Part shown: positions 28,181 through 37,626 of the stretch, piece by piece
Layout of the letters: the number at the start of each line of letters is the position of its first letter
How positions within the stretch are numbered: position 1 is the stretch's first letter
NCBI GenBank assembly: GCA_002163135.1
Contig: MAAN01000041.1
Location: 129,020-193,019, forward strand
Length of the DNA: 64,000 bases
Source: Alphaproteobacteria bacterium 46_93_T64
Lineage (GTDB): Bacteria > Pseudomonadota > Alphaproteobacteria > Sneathiellales > Sneathiellaceae
Direction: 5' to 3'
Translations under genes and position numbers: made by a program
The notes under the pieces: model-generated
Database searches by the model: none
The model's input: only the letters and a program-made list of their open reading frames with translations
What the model was told of the DNA's origin: nothing

Positions 28181-28810
28181 ATGAAACTGTATGATCTGCC
28201 TGGACCACCAAGTCCTCGTCGTGTGCGCGTATTTCTTGCTGAAAAAGGCGTAGAAATTGATATTGTCGCTGTGAATATTCGTGAAGGGGCGCAATTCAAA
28301 CCGGAATTTGCGGCTATCAATAGTCGCCTTACGATCCCCGCATTAGAATTGGACAACGGTACGGTCATTAGCGAAACCGACGCCATTCAGCGCTATTTGG
28401 AAGAAAAATTTCCAGAAAATCCGTTGTTCGGAAACTCACCGGAAGAACGGGCTGTTGTAAATAACTGGCTTCGTATCATTGAAGCAGACGGCTTCATGGC
28501 TGTTGCTGAAGCGCTTCGTAATGGCGCGCCGCGCTTCGAAAATCGGGCTTTGACAGGTGTGCGGAATGTTGCACAAATTCCAGCGCTGGGCGAGCGTGGC
28601 GTAAACCGTATCGGATATTTCTTCGAAGACTTGGATAAGCAATTGGAAGGCCGCAAGTATATTGCTGGCGACACTTTCACGGTCGCAGATATTAATGCGC
28701 TGGTTACTGTGGATTTTGCTGGTATGGCCAAACAAAGTGTTCCGGACACATGTGCAAATATAGCGCGCTGGTATGCTGATGTTTCTTCACGCCCGAGTGC
28801 ACAAGCCTAA
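28181..28810 (+). CDS. Glutathione S-transferase
   Basis: 209 residues. N-terminal thioredoxin-like domain MKLYDLPGPPSPRRVRVFLAEKG with a serine-proline active-site context, SRLTIPALELDNG and ETDAIQRYLE for glutathione binding, then a helical C-terminal domain (FTVADINALVTVDF). Start ATG 28181 has a GAGGAA site. Function probably detoxification or reductive chemistry. Confidence 0.9.
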   Translation: MKLYDLPGPPSPRRVRVFLAEKGVEIDIVAVNIREGAQFKPEFAAINSRLTIPALELDNGTVISETDAIQRYLEEKFPENPLFGNSPEERAVVNNWLRIIEADGFMAVAEALRNGAPRFENRALTGVRNVAQIPALGERGVNRIGYFFEDLDKQLEGRKYIAGDTFTVADINALVTVDFAGMAKQSVPDTCANIARWYADVSSRPSAQA

Positions 28811-28813
28811 AGA

Positions 28814-29311
28814 CTACAGTTTTCTACCGCGAATGTAGTAGATCATGTCAATCGAGGGCGGTGTTTTGCCAAGCTGGCTAAGCATCTGGTGGCACTGTCC
28901 TCGGTGATGTGTTTGGTGGTTGAATAAATGAGACAGGATTTCGGCTACCTTTTCATGGCAAAGTTCACCGGCCGTGGTTTTGTAATCCAAAATATTTTGC
29001 AAACTATCTTCTGTTTGACGGTCGACAAATTGAATAAGACGTTGATCGATTTGTTTTCGGCTCTCAAAGAGTTCTGCAAAATTAGTGAATAAGATTGTGT
29101 CAAGTGTGGCAGGTTTTGCGCCTTCTCTCTCCAATCGCTCCATCCATAAAAGATCCCCGACTAAAATGTGATTTAGCGTTCCAGTGATCGATTTGAAGAA
29201 GCCCAACAAATCTTGTTCTCTTTGTGAGCTCTCAAGAGCGGAAACAGCGTCATACAGGACAGTGTTTGCCCAGGAATTATAACCGGCAAAATTTGAAAAA
29301 TGATCTTTCAT
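28814..29311 (-). CDS. DinB family metal-binding four-helix protein
   Basis: 165 residues. DinB-fold proteins hold a metal with three histidines. Here they are about H48 (TLNHILVGDLLW) and about H132 and H136 in SHLFNHQTHHRGQ. Members act as thiol-dependent S-transferases (with bacillithiol or mycothiol) or have unknown roles. AGGAA site before two adjacent ATGs (29314/29311). Converges with the GST gene. Confidence 0.9.
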   Translation of the reverse strand: MKDHFSNFAGYNSWANTVLYDAVSALESSQREQDLLGFFKSITGTLNHILVGDLLWMERLEREGAKPATLDTILFTNFAELFESRKQIDQRLIQFVDRQTEDSLQNILDYKTTAGELCHEKVAEILSHLFNHQTHHRGQCHQMLSQLGKTPPSIDMIYYIRGRKL

Positions 29312-29329
29312 CAAGGTTTCCTAAATGAT

Positions 29330-29812
29330 TTAGAGCCAGCGTCTTATTTTTTGCTTGTAGGCAAGATACTCGTCTCCGAATTTTCGTGCCAAATACGCTT
29401 CTTCAAGTGCTATGACACGATAATAAATAACAAGCAGGCAGAAAGGGAGAAGTGCCATGGCGCCAAAACTGCCAGCGGCAAATGCAACGCCTAAATAGGC
29501 AAAGGCCATTCCAACATATATGGGGTTACGTGAATACGCGTAAAGGCCGGTGGACAGGATCAACGTTGTTGGTTTCCATGGTTCTACATTGGATCCTGAT
29601 TTTTTATGTGCAAGGGCTTCCTTAATGATCACACACAAACTAACAGCAAACAAAAGGGCGCCGAATAAAGTACGCCCACCAGATCCGATTTCTCCGTTTA
29701 TCCAATCGGATTGAAGCAATAAGCCTGCAATTAGAAACGCAGCAAAACATAAAGGGGGCGGTATGCGAACTTTTGCATTGTCATTTTGGTCGGATGCATT
29801 ATCGGATGTCAT
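29330..29812 (-). CDS. Isoprenylcysteine carboxyl methyltransferase-like membrane protein
   Basis: 160 residues with about four membrane segments and the ICMT/phospholipid methyltransferase C-terminal motif: TGLYAYSRNPIYVG, then EEAYLARKFGDEYLAYKQ. It uses S-adenosylmethionine to methylate a lipid or a small acceptor; bacterial substrates of this family are mostly unknown. Ends 18 bases upstream of the DinB start codon, so the two may be one transcript. Confidence 0.88.
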   Translation of the reverse strand: MTSDNASDQNDNAKVRIPPPLCFAAFLIAGLLLQSDWINGEIGSGGRTLFGALLFAVSLCVIIKEALAHKKSGSNVEPWKPTTLILSTGLYAYSRNPIYVGMAFAYLGVAFAAGSFGAMALLPFCLLVIYYRVIALEEAYLARKFGDEYLAYKQKIRRWL

Positions 29813-29906
29813 AACTTACCCCTACAATTTTGAATATGGTGCCACACACGTTCAAATGATAAAAGTGTGCGGCATATAAGGACAAGCTAAATATCTGTGC
29901 TTGGGG

Positions 29907-31097
29907 TCACGTCGGGCTCACGTTTTCCGCCAAAAACTTAATCGCAGCTTCCGTTCCGCCGGAGCCATGGGGAATGCCAAGTGCTTTCAAACCGATTTCA
30001 ATGGTGCCGAGCGTTCCAAGTAACATCGGTGCATTCGCAAAGCCCATATGGGCAATACGCATGGCTTTTCCATCAAGGGCACCAATGCCTATTCCAACAA
30101 TGACACCACATTTTTTGTCGCAATATTCTAAAAGTTCAGCAGGCGCGTAGCTTTCTTCAAACAAGACTGTTGTGACGCCCGTAGATCGGTCTTCAGGTTT
30201 CGGTACATTGAAGCTGAGGACGCCACCTTCTGCCCATTTTTCAACCGCGGCCCATGTTGCACCTGCAAGCAGACGGTGCCTATAACTAGCCGCCTCGACG
30301 GTTTCTTCTTTCAGAATTTTGAAGGACTGTTCCAATGCAAATAATAAATGCTCGGGCGGAGTGCCTGAATATTTTTGATAGTGGATATCCCCCATGCGAC
30401 CGGTCCAATCCCAATAAGCGGTCCGTAAATTGGCTGTTTGGTGGACTTCCATCGCGCGTTTACTGACAGCGTTAAAACTGAGACCAGGCGGTGACATTAG
30501 GCCTTTTTGTGCGGCTGCAACAGCCACATCAACACCCCAATTATCCATCTCAAATTCCATGGTGCCAAGGGAGGCAATGGTATCCACCATAAACAGCGCA
30601 GGATGGTTACTACTCTTGATGGCTTTTCCAACCGCAGCAACATCATTTACAAGGCTTGAGGCAGTATCAACCTGCACCATTAAAATGGCTTTGATTTCAT
30701 GATTTGTATCTTGTTTCAAGCGAGCTGCAACCACATTCGGCTTTACGGCTTCTTGCCAAGAGCCTTGCAGGATTTCAATATCTAATCCAAGTGTTGCACC
30801 AGCGGCTCCCCAGCCATTAGCAAAGAGACCGCTTTCAAGCACTAGGACCTTGTCGCCTCTACTGCAAACGTTGCTAAGGGCAGCTTCCCAAGCGCCGTGT
30901 CCGTTTGCAATGAAGATAAAGGTTTTTCCTTTGGTATTGAACACATCCTTCAAGTCCTGAAGCAGGGTATCTGTCAGGCGTGGGAAATCCTTTTGGTAAA
31001 TATCGATCGCAGGCTGATGCATGGCGCTAAGGACAGAGTCAGGGATATTTGTAGGTCCAGGAATACTTAAAAATTCACGGCCAGTGCGAACAGACAT
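29907..31097 (-). CDS. PLP-dependent aminotransferase, serine/alanine-glyoxylate type
   Basis: 396 residues, class V aminotransferase. Opens with SIPGPTNIPDSVL as in AGT/SGAT enzymes; PLP lysine K198 in AAAQKGLMSPPG; D172 in VDTIASLGTM. It should move an amino group from serine or alanine to glyoxylate, giving glycine and hydroxypyruvate or pyruvate. Fifty bases downstream of two MFS carriers on the same strand, which may import or export a related compound. Substrate not certain. Confidence 0.87.
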   Translation of the reverse strand: MSVRTGREFLSIPGPTNIPDSVLSAMHQPAIDIYQKDFPRLTDTLLQDLKDVFNTKGKTFIFIANGHGAWEAALSNVCSRGDKVLVLESGLFANGWGAAGATLGLDIEILQGSWQEAVKPNVVAARLKQDTNHEIKAILMVQVDTASSLVNDVAAVGKAIKSSNHPALFMVDTIASLGTMEFEMDNWGVDVAVAAAQKGLMSPPGLSFNAVSKRAMEVHQTANLRTAYWDWTGRMGDIHYQKYSGTPPEHLLFALEQSFKILKEETVEAASYRHRLLAGATWAAVEKWAEGGVLSFNVPKPEDRSTGVTTVLFEESYAPAELLEYCDKKCGVIVGIGIGALDGKAMRIAHMGFANAPMLLGTLGTIEIGLKALGIPHGSGGTEAAIKFLAENVSPT

Positions 31098-31147
31098 TAT
31101 GTGGGGGCCCTTTCAAGGAAATGAGGAAAGGCGAAGGTAACCGAACA

Positions 31148-32431
31148 TTATTTCGGGTGCAACTCTTGTGAACTGCTCGCGCCATTTTTTCGCCGTTTCC
31201 GTCTGAACGTTTCCTGTACACTGGTATAGAGTTGTTTGCTGGAGGCCCCAAGACCGCCAACCGGAACAAAACGTGCTTTTTGAGTCCCGGAAGGCCGACG
31301 GAAAATTCTGAAAAGTACAAATATTGCCAATAAGCTTGTATTGCCAGCAATTAGATAAAACATGGCTTCAGGTCCGAACTGGCCCATAGCCTGCGAACTC
31401 GCGATTGGGCCAAGGCTCGCCCCTAAACCGTATGCAAACAGGATGCCGCCTGAGACTTGTACCAGCCGGTCTTTATCAGCAAGGTCGTTCGCTTGGGCGG
31501 AGGACATCGGATAAATAGTATAGGCAATAGCGCCGTAGCATAGTGCTGCGGAGAATAGAAAAAGACTATTATTTTGAAGGCTGGCCCAATTGATCGCAAA
31601 TGCCGCAGCTGCTGTGGAAATTGTGACCAGGATCAAGATCATACGCCTGTCAAATCGATCAGATAATCTTCCAACTGGAAACTGAAGTAGCATGCCTCCG
31701 AGTAAAAGGCAGGCCATAAACGTTGATATTTCACCAAGTTCTAGTCCCATGGATTTTGCGAAAACGGGAGCCATGGTGTTAACCGAGCCGTTGGAAAGTC
31801 CCGCTGAGAAAATCCCGATGACGGCCACGGGTGAGATTTTATAAAGATCTCGCATGCTCATCCGCTCTGGTGCCGCTGGTTTCGGGGCCGTCGCACGTGT
31901 CATCAGAATTGGAACAAGTGCGATTGAGAATATAATGGATGCAATAGAAAACAGCTCAAAGGAAGCAGGGTCTGCCACCGTAAGTACAAATTGGCCTAAA
32001 CCAGCCCCCATATAACTAGTGATCATATATAGGGATAACACGCGGCCTCGATTGTCGTTGTTCGAGCGTTCATTTAACCAGCTTTCAACAATCATCACCA
32101 TGCCAGCCATACAGAAACCGCATACGGCACGAAGGATGAGCCAAACCAGCGGGTTAATGACAAGCAAGTGAGCCAATACAGCAACAGACATGATAGAGGC
32201 AAAAGCGGCGAAAGATCGGATATGTCCGGCGCGCGCGACAAATTTCGCGGCGTTCATAGCGCCAACTAGCATGCCGACAAAATAGGCAGACAGAATAACA
32301 CCTGTGATTTCTGTCGAAAATCCCTCGAGCTTACTCCGCAAGCCGAGCAAGGTATTGAACATACCGTTTGCCAAAAGAAGCAAACCGTAGCTGAGAAGAA
32401 GCGATGCTACCGACCTGATCGTTGTCCACAT
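31148..32431 (-). CDS. Major facilitator superfamily transporter
   Basis: 427 residues with twelve membrane segments, YcaD-like MFS. Motif A variant GRLSDRFDRRMI in the middle loop and SWLNERSNNDNRGRVLSLY. A basic C-terminal tail (TFRRKRRKNGAS). Transport direction and substrate are unknown. Second gene of a run of three: Bcr-type MFS, this MFS, aminotransferase. Confidence 0.85.
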   Translation of the reverse strand: MWTTIRSVASLLLSYGLLLLANGMFNTLLGLRSKLEGFSTEITGVILSAYFVGMLVGAMNAAKFVARAGHIRSFAAFASIMSVAVLAHLLVINPLVWLILRAVCGFCMAGMVMIVESWLNERSNNDNRGRVLSLYMITSYMGAGLGQFVLTVADPASFELFSIASIIFSIALVPILMTRATAPKPAAPERMSMRDLYKISPVAVIGIFSAGLSNGSVNTMAPVFAKSMGLELGEISTFMACLLLGGMLLQFPVGRLSDRFDRRMILILVTISTAAAAFAINWASLQNNSLFLFSAALCYGAIAYTIYPMSSAQANDLADKDRLVQVSGGILFAYGLGASLGPIASSQAMGQFGPEAMFYLIAGNTSLLAIFVLFRIFRRPSGTQKARFVPVGGLGASSKQLYTSVQETFRRKRRKNGASSSQELHPK

Positions 32432-32452
32432 TTGCTTGGACTTACCCTTTGT

Positions 32453-33673
32453 TTAAGTGCTCAATTCCACAGTTTTAGAGTTCGTAATATACATCACCAT
32501 AAGAGACATTAACCCAAAAAAGCAAAAACCAACAACTAGTGGTAAAATGGTTCCATCATAAGCTTGCGCAACGATGGTGCCCAAAATTACAGACATGAAG
32601 GTTGAGATGGATGTGATGATAGCGGAGGCCACACCTGCAATATGTCCAAGCGGCTCCATTGCTTGTGCATTAATATTCCCAAAGAGAATACCCACGCAGA
32701 AAAAGATACAGAGCAAAAAGATCATCAGGCTCCACAGCGGAGGTTGACCCGCGTTAAAGATTGAATAAGCCAAATAACTGATCGAGAGAAGGGCGAACGT
32801 CCAAAGAGCTTTGGTAATGAGGTTTCTCATCCCAAGCTTCATTACGAGCGAAGAATTAGCAAAGGAAGCGCCCCCAAAAGCTAGGGCTAAAGAGCCAAAA
32901 TAAATTGGAAACATCTCTCCGACACCATATTGCTCCTGGAAAATTTGTTGAGACATTGTCAAAAAGCTGAGAAACGCTGAAAAGACAAATCCGGACAGTA
33001 TCGTGTATCCAAGTGAAATAGGCGTTTTAAACACTTCGATGGCTGCGGCTGTAAGACGTGTCGATGAAAAGGGTGATCTATTTTCTTTCGCCAAAGTTTC
33101 GCGCTGACGAAATGTAAACCAGATTAAAGCAAATATCCCGAGTAGGAACATTGCCCCGAAGATGGCGCGCCAGTCGGCAAAAATCAGGATAATTTGGCCA
33201 AGTCCGGGGGCTAACACAGGGACTAAAATAAAAACGGTCATGACAAGTGATGTGAAACGGGCCATTTCGCGGCCGGAATACTGATCCCGAATAAGTGCGA
33301 TTGAGACAACGCGAGGTCCTGCCGCCCCGAGCCCTTGTAAGAAGCGACCTATCAGCATGACATTGAAGTCAGTGGCAAATATAGACAGGACGCAACCAAC
33401 AAGAAAAATTGCGATGCCTGCGTATATGGGGCCTTTCCGACCGATGCTGTCGGAAATTGGGCCGTAGAACAGCATGCCAAACGCCATGCCTATAAATGTC
33501 GCCCCAATAATAAATTGCCGACCGTTCGTATCAAATACACCCAAATCCCGCTCAATATGTGCAAGTGCAGGTAACATGCTATCGATTGAAAGGGCGATAA
33601 GAGAGCTCAAAAGAGCCAGCAAAACGACCTGTTCAACCGTACCGATAACGGGTGATTGGGAATTGTTTGACAA
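32453..33673 (-). CDS. Bcr/CflA-type MFS drug-resistance transporter
   Basis: About 406 residues, twelve membrane segments. SIDSMLPALAHIERDLGV, then motif A FYGPISDSIGRKGPIYAG and GRFLQGLGAAGPRVVSIALIRD, as in Bcr/CflA efflux pumps. I place the start at TTG 33673 (SNNSQSPVIG), which has GGAG seven bases upstream and gives normal family length. The longer frame from 33757 adds 28 residues with no ribosome site. First gene of the MFS-MFS-aminotransferase run. Confidence 0.85.
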   Translation of the reverse strand: MSNNSQSPVIGTVEQVVLLALLSSLIALSIDSMLPALAHIERDLGVFDTNGRQFIIGATFIGMAFGMLFYGPISDSIGRKGPIYAGIAIFLVGCVLSIFATDFNVMLIGRFLQGLGAAGPRVVSIALIRDQYSGREMARFTSLVMTVFILVPVLAPGLGQIILIFADWRAIFGAMFLLGIFALIWFTFRQRETLAKENRSPFSSTRLTAAAIEVFKTPISLGYTILSGFVFSAFLSFLTMSQQIFQEQYGVGEMFPIYFGSLALAFGGASFANSSLVMKLGMRNLITKALWTFALLSISYLAYSIFNAGQPPLWSLMIFLLCIFFCVGILFGNINAQAMEPLGHIAGVASAIITSISTFMSVILGTIVAQAYDGTILPLVVGFCFFGLMSLMVMYITNSKTVELST

Positions 33674-33868
33674 GAAAGTACTCCGAAAACGATACGAAAA
33701 TTGATTTGCTAACCGCAAAACTCTGGTTTGCGGAGTAGGGCAGGACGCGGTTGGCATTGTGCAATATTACACAGAGGTGTGTCTAGTATGTATGCGCTTG
33801 TGTCTGTTCGTTAGCAATTTGTGACCGCTGCAATTGACAAAAGTTCGATATCATTGCTTAACTCAGCT

Positions 33869-34624
33869 ATGTTTTCAGAAATCGAACCCAGCCCTAGATA
33901 TCGGCAACTTCTTGAATTGTATAAATTAATGCATGGGCATGGCGTTAGCCGTCGATCAGGTAATGAAGTGATAGATGTGGCCGCCCACAATACGTTTTTA
34001 GGGCGCGGTATTTTTCGGCACATAAACAGTATTAGAACTCTGATACAGGTAAGTGGTTCTATTTCAATTCTGGATTACGGAAGTGGCAAAGGCGTTCAGT
34101 ATACCGACGATGTTCTTCGGAACGGCAAAAAAGTCTCAAATTCACTTCATGAATATTGGAAAGTACAGGATGTTGCCTGTTTCGATCCGGGGATTAGTGA
34201 TGAAGATGATGCGCTGGATAAAAAATATGACGGTGTTATTGCAACAAACGTTCTTGATCTCATTCCAGAAGAAGATTTGAAGTGGGTCGTTGAACGTCTG
34301 TTCTCTCGAGCAAACAAATTTGTTTTTTGCAATGTTGCGGATTTTCCTTCTCCTACATCCCTGCCCAGCGGCGAAAATGCGAGAGTTACAAAGCGGTCCA
34401 GTCTGTGGTGGCGTGCTTTGTTTGCAGAAGCAAATAAAAAACACCCAGAGATAAATTATTGCATCGCTTTTGGAACACGCCGAAAAAAATCGGATGGCGA
34501 GATTGTGGAAAATACAGGCTATTTACACAATTGTCAGGATCTCTCCATGCCCGGTGAGAAATATGCATCCCCTGTAGGAAAAGATCCAAAAGAAAAGAGC
34601 GTAACCGCGCGCGAGGACGATTGA
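33869..34624 (+). CDS. SAM-dependent methyltransferase-like protein
   Basis: About 251 residues. ISILDYGSGKGVQY is a methyltransferase motif I, and DVACFDPGI plus YDGVIATNVLDLIPEEDLKWVVE match motifs II and III-IV of class I methyltransferases. The substrate is unknown. No ribosome site is clear; GTG 33821 would add 16 residues. The C-terminal 25 residues are highly charged. Divergent from the Bcr gene and just upstream of an MFS gene. Confidence 0.72.
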   Translation: MFSEIEPSPRYRQLLELYKLMHGHGVSRRSGNEVIDVAAHNTFLGRGIFRHINSIRTLIQVSGSISILDYGSGKGVQYTDDVLRNGKKVSNSLHEYWKVQDVACFDPGISDEDDALDKKYDGVIATNVLDLIPEEDLKWVVERLFSRANKFVFCNVADFPSPTSLPSGENARVTKRSSLWWRALFAEANKKHPEINYCIAFGTRRKKSDGEIVENTGYLHNCQDLSMPGEKYASPVGKDPKEKSVTAREDD

Positions 34625-34705
34625 GCTTTCCTGCAAATGCAAAGTTGGTCTACTGTTTGGGTGAATAAAGAGCCAGCAAATGGCTGGGCCGTTAGAAAGC
34701 CACCT

Positions 34706-36067
34706 ATGATGACCTCTCGCAAATCTGTTACCTCACTTAATCAGCGCCTTGCTGATGTCCCTGTTTTCTACGGATGGATTGTCGTTGCAATCGTGTTCGT
34801 CACGATGGGGATTGGGGTGAATGTCCGAACTGCGTTTTCTCTCCTATATCCAGCCATTCTTGAAGAATTTGGATGGGACCGCGCGACAACAGCGGCTGCA
34901 TTTACAGTCGGATTTATTTTTGCCGGTGCTATGTCCCCTATACTGGGAAGATTGATGGACCGGGTTGATCCCCGGTATTTGATCTCAGCGTCAGCGTTAT
35001 GTGTAAGCGCAGGTTTGGTTCTCTCCACCTACGCAACTGTTCCTTGGCATATATACATGACCCTTGGCGTCCTTGTTGTTGGTGCAGGTATCATGTTGAC
35101 CTATGTAGGGCACTCCATGTTTTTACCAATGTGGTTTGAAAAACGACGAGGGCTTGCTGTCGGCCTTGCGTTTTCAGGTGTCGGTGTTGGTTCAATTATT
35201 TTGATGCCGTTGATACAGGAAATTATTACCGAAGACGGGTGGCGTGCCGCCTGTTGGGTCATGGCCGGGATGTTACTTATTCTAGTACTTCCGCTCAATT
35301 TGGTTTTTCAGCGGAAATCACCAGATGTTCTTGGTTTGAAACCTGATGGGGAGAGCTCTACCCGTTCATCTAAGCTGCAATCTTATGATCCAAGCAGTGC
35401 GATCGTGGATATCGAATGGGCAAACACAGAGTGGTCACTTGCAAAGGCTGCTAAAACACCAGAATTCTGGTGGATGAGCCTTGCGAGTAGTTGTGCACTT
35501 TATGTTTGGTATGCGGTCCAAATTCACCAGACCAAATACTTAGTCGAAGTCGGCTTTTCAACCTTAGAGGCTTCCTTCGCATTGGGATTAGTCGCGTTTG
35601 CAGGTGTAGCTGGGCAAATTTTTCTTGGGCATTTGTCCGATAGAATTGGTCGGGAGTGGGTGTGGAGCATATCCGTAAGTGGTTTTGCACTTTGTTATCT
35701 TTTATTGTTGTTCATGGAATTCCACCCGTCACCAATTATTCTCTATATTATGGTGATTGTTCAAGGTGGATTGGGATATGCCTCTGCAACCGTTTTTGGC
35801 GCCATGCCGGCGGATCTTTTTCAAGGGAAACGGTATGGTGAGATTTTCGGGGTTTTCAGTATGTTGGCGCTAGTTGGCGGTGGTATCGGGCCTTGGTTGA
35901 CGGGCTATCTTTATGATGTGAGCGGTAGCTATCAAAGCGGATTTTGGTTAGCCTTTGCGCTGTGTATTTTGTCGATTATTTCTGTCTGGATGGCGGCACC
36001 CCGTAAACGACGTCTTGTCGCAGGACAGGCAGAAAAAAGAGCAGCATTAGAGACAGTAAAAATTTGA
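34706..36067 (+). CDS. MFS transporter, OxlT/monocarboxylate-like
   Basis: About 453 residues with twelve membrane segments, in the oxalate:formate antiporter/monocarboxylate branch: [45 protein letters not shown] and [13 protein letters not shown] place the start at ATG 34706, which leaves about 20 residues before the first membrane span; the longer frame from 34637 has no ribosome site. The SDR gene follows by 13 bases. Confidence 0.83.
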   Translation: MMTSRKSVTSLNQRLADVPVFYGWIVVAIVFVTMGIGVNVRTAFSLLYPAILEEFGWDRATTAAAFTVGFIFAGAMSPILGRLMDRVDPRYLISASALCVSAGLVLSTYATVPWHIYMTLGVLVVGAGIMLTYVGHSMFLPMWFEKRRGLAVGLAFSGVGVGSIILMPLIQEIITEDGWRAACWVMAGMLLILVLPLNLVFQRKSPDVLGLKPDGESSTRSSKLQSYDPSSAIVDIEWANTEWSLAKAAKTPEFWWMSLASSCALYVWYAVQIHQTKYLVEVGFSTLEASFALGLVAFAGVAGQIFLGHLSDRIGREWVWSISVSGFALCYLLLLFMEFHPSPIILYIMVIVQGGLGYASATVFGAMPADLFQGKRYGEIFGVFSMLALVGGGIGPWLTGYLYDVSGSYQSGFWLAFALCILSIISVWMAAPRKRRLVAGQAEKRAALETVKI

Positions 36068-36080
36068 ATTTGGAGTAAAA

Positions 36081-36830
36081 ATGGGAAAAATAGCAGTTGT
36101 TACGGGAGCTGGCGCAGGTATCGGTCGTGCTGTCGCCTTAGCTTTGTTGGAGAAAGAATATACAGTTTACTTGGCTGGGCGGACCTTGTCCAAACTAGAA
36201 GAAACGAAGACTTTGGCCGAAGAGTATGAAAACGCAGCGCATGCAGTCGCAACAGATGTATCTGATCCAAAGGCGGTCGCTAACCTGTTTGCTGAAGTAA
36301 AAGAAAATTCGGGCCGGCTTGATTTACTGTTTAACAACGCCGGCATCGGATCGCAGCCCATACCCGTGGATGAACTGGCAATCGAAACATGGCAAAATGT
36401 CGTGAATACCAATCTTAACGGTTCCTACTACTGCGCTCGAGAAGCATTTGGAATGATGAGAAATCAAAATCCAATGGGGGGCCGTATTATCAATAATGGC
36501 TCCATTTCTGCACATGTCCCTCGCCCGTTTAGTGCTCCCTACACGTCAACGAAACACGCGATTACAGGACTTACTAAATCACTGTCGCTTGATGGACGCG
36601 CCTACAATATTGCTTGCGGTCAGCTGGATATCGGGAATGCGGCAACCGATATGACAGAGATTATGCAAAAAGGGGTTCCGCAGGCTAACCTTGAAATCAA
36701 GCCAGAACCGGTGATGCCAGTAGAAAATGTGGCCTCTGCGGTTCTTTATATGGATAGCCTGTCGCTTGAAGCGAACGTGCAATTTATGACGGTAATGGCT
36801 ACAACGATGCCGTTTATCGGACGGGGTTAA
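36081..36830 (+). CDS. Short-chain dehydrogenase/reductase
   Basis: 249 residues, classical SDR. Cofactor motif TGAGAGIG (8-15), NNAG 85-88, catalytic S141 or S143, Y154-x3-K158 (YTSTK). The residue after beta-2 is Gly-Arg (AGRT), suggesting NADP preference. GGAG site five bases upstream. Follows the MFS gene closely, so the pair may import and oxidise or reduce one compound. Converges with the TetR gene. Confidence 0.9.
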   Translation: MGKIAVVTGAGAGIGRAVALALLEKEYTVYLAGRTLSKLEETKTLAEEYENAAHAVATDVSDPKAVANLFAEVKENSGRLDLLFNNAGIGSQPIPVDELAIETWQNVVNTNLNGSYYCAREAFGMMRNQNPMGGRIINNGSISAHVPRPFSAPYTSTKHAITGLTKSLSLDGRAYNIACGQLDIGNAATDMTEIMQKGVPQANLEIKPEPVMPVENVASAVLYMDSLSLEANVQFMTVMATTMPFIGRG

Positions 36831-36842
36831 ATGACGAGTTGG

Positions 36843-37481
36843 TCAGTCGCCGAGTTTTGTTGATAAATAGGCAATAATCATTTTAAGTAGTTCAGCCAGC
36901 AACAGATCAGAATCCTCTTTGGATTTTAACTCTGTTGCGCGCCGGACAACGGCGGTTGTCATAATAACAATAATGCGAACTATGTTTTTTGCTTCTTTAG
37001 ATGGTAATTCTTGTGCTTCCAGCAAGCCATACCGAGAGAAAAAATCGATCATCCTGTTTGTAGAAGCTTGATTGATACCTTCCCATTCAGTGTTGTTTGC
37101 GAGAGCCGCATTCAGTTTTTGATGTAGAATATTTTCTGTTTCAACTTTGATATGAGCGTTTACCACTACCTTTACGACATGCCGCCAATGGGCTTGTTCA
37201 CTTACTTCATCAAAGATCTTCTTCAACCGTTGGTCTTTTGCATTGAGTACACGCTCCCCCAACGCAAGCAAAACGCCATCTCGATCTTCAAAATATTGGT
37301 AAACTGAACCCACCGGAACATTTGCTTTTTCCGCTATTAGGCTGGTCGTAATTTCGGACGGATCGCAACTGATAACGAGCTGCTCCGTTGTTGCAATGAT
37401 CCGTTCAACCCGTTCTTTCGATCGAAGTTGCAGGGGCGTTTTGCGTGCTTTTATTTTGTCAATTTGCATATGGGTTTTCAT
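36843..37481 (-). CDS. TetR family transcriptional regulator
   Basis: 212 residues. N-terminal helix-turn-helix (about 20-65): RIIATTEQLVI, then TTSLIAEKANVPVGSVYQYFEDRDGVLLALGE, the TetR hallmark. The C-terminal ligand domain is unrelated to any I can name. Divergent from the beta-helix/diheme cytochrome pair and convergent with the SDR gene, so either could be its target. Start 37481 or 37469. Confidence 0.9.
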   Translation of the reverse strand: MKTHMQIDKIKARKTPLQLRSKERVERIIATTEQLVISCDPSEITTSLIAEKANVPVGSVYQYFEDRDGVLLALGERVLNAKDQRLKKIFDEVSEQAHWRHVVKVVVNAHIKVETENILHQKLNAALANNTEWEGINQASTNRMIDFFSRYGLLEAQELPSKEAKNIVRIIVIMTTAVVRRATELKSKEDSDLLLAELLKMIIAYLSTKLGD

Positions 37482-37534
37482 AATATATGAATTGTGTTCA
37501 CGTTAATAACTTGACCAAAGCAGGTAAATTGCAA

Positions 37535-37555
37535 AAACTAAAATCTAGCTAGTTT
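37535..37555. promoter_or_regulatory. Possible TetR operator
   Basis: Inverted repeat AAACTA (37535-37540) and TAGTTT (37550-37555) with a nine-base spacer, midway between the TetR gene and the beta-helix gene. Its size and place suit a TetR-type operator, but six-base AT-rich arms can arise by chance. Confidence 0.35.
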
Positions 37556-37626
37556 CTGAAATTTAGCGGAATACACATATAAAGGATATATAAAATGATA
37601 AAATACAGTGTAGGCGAGGATTATAA

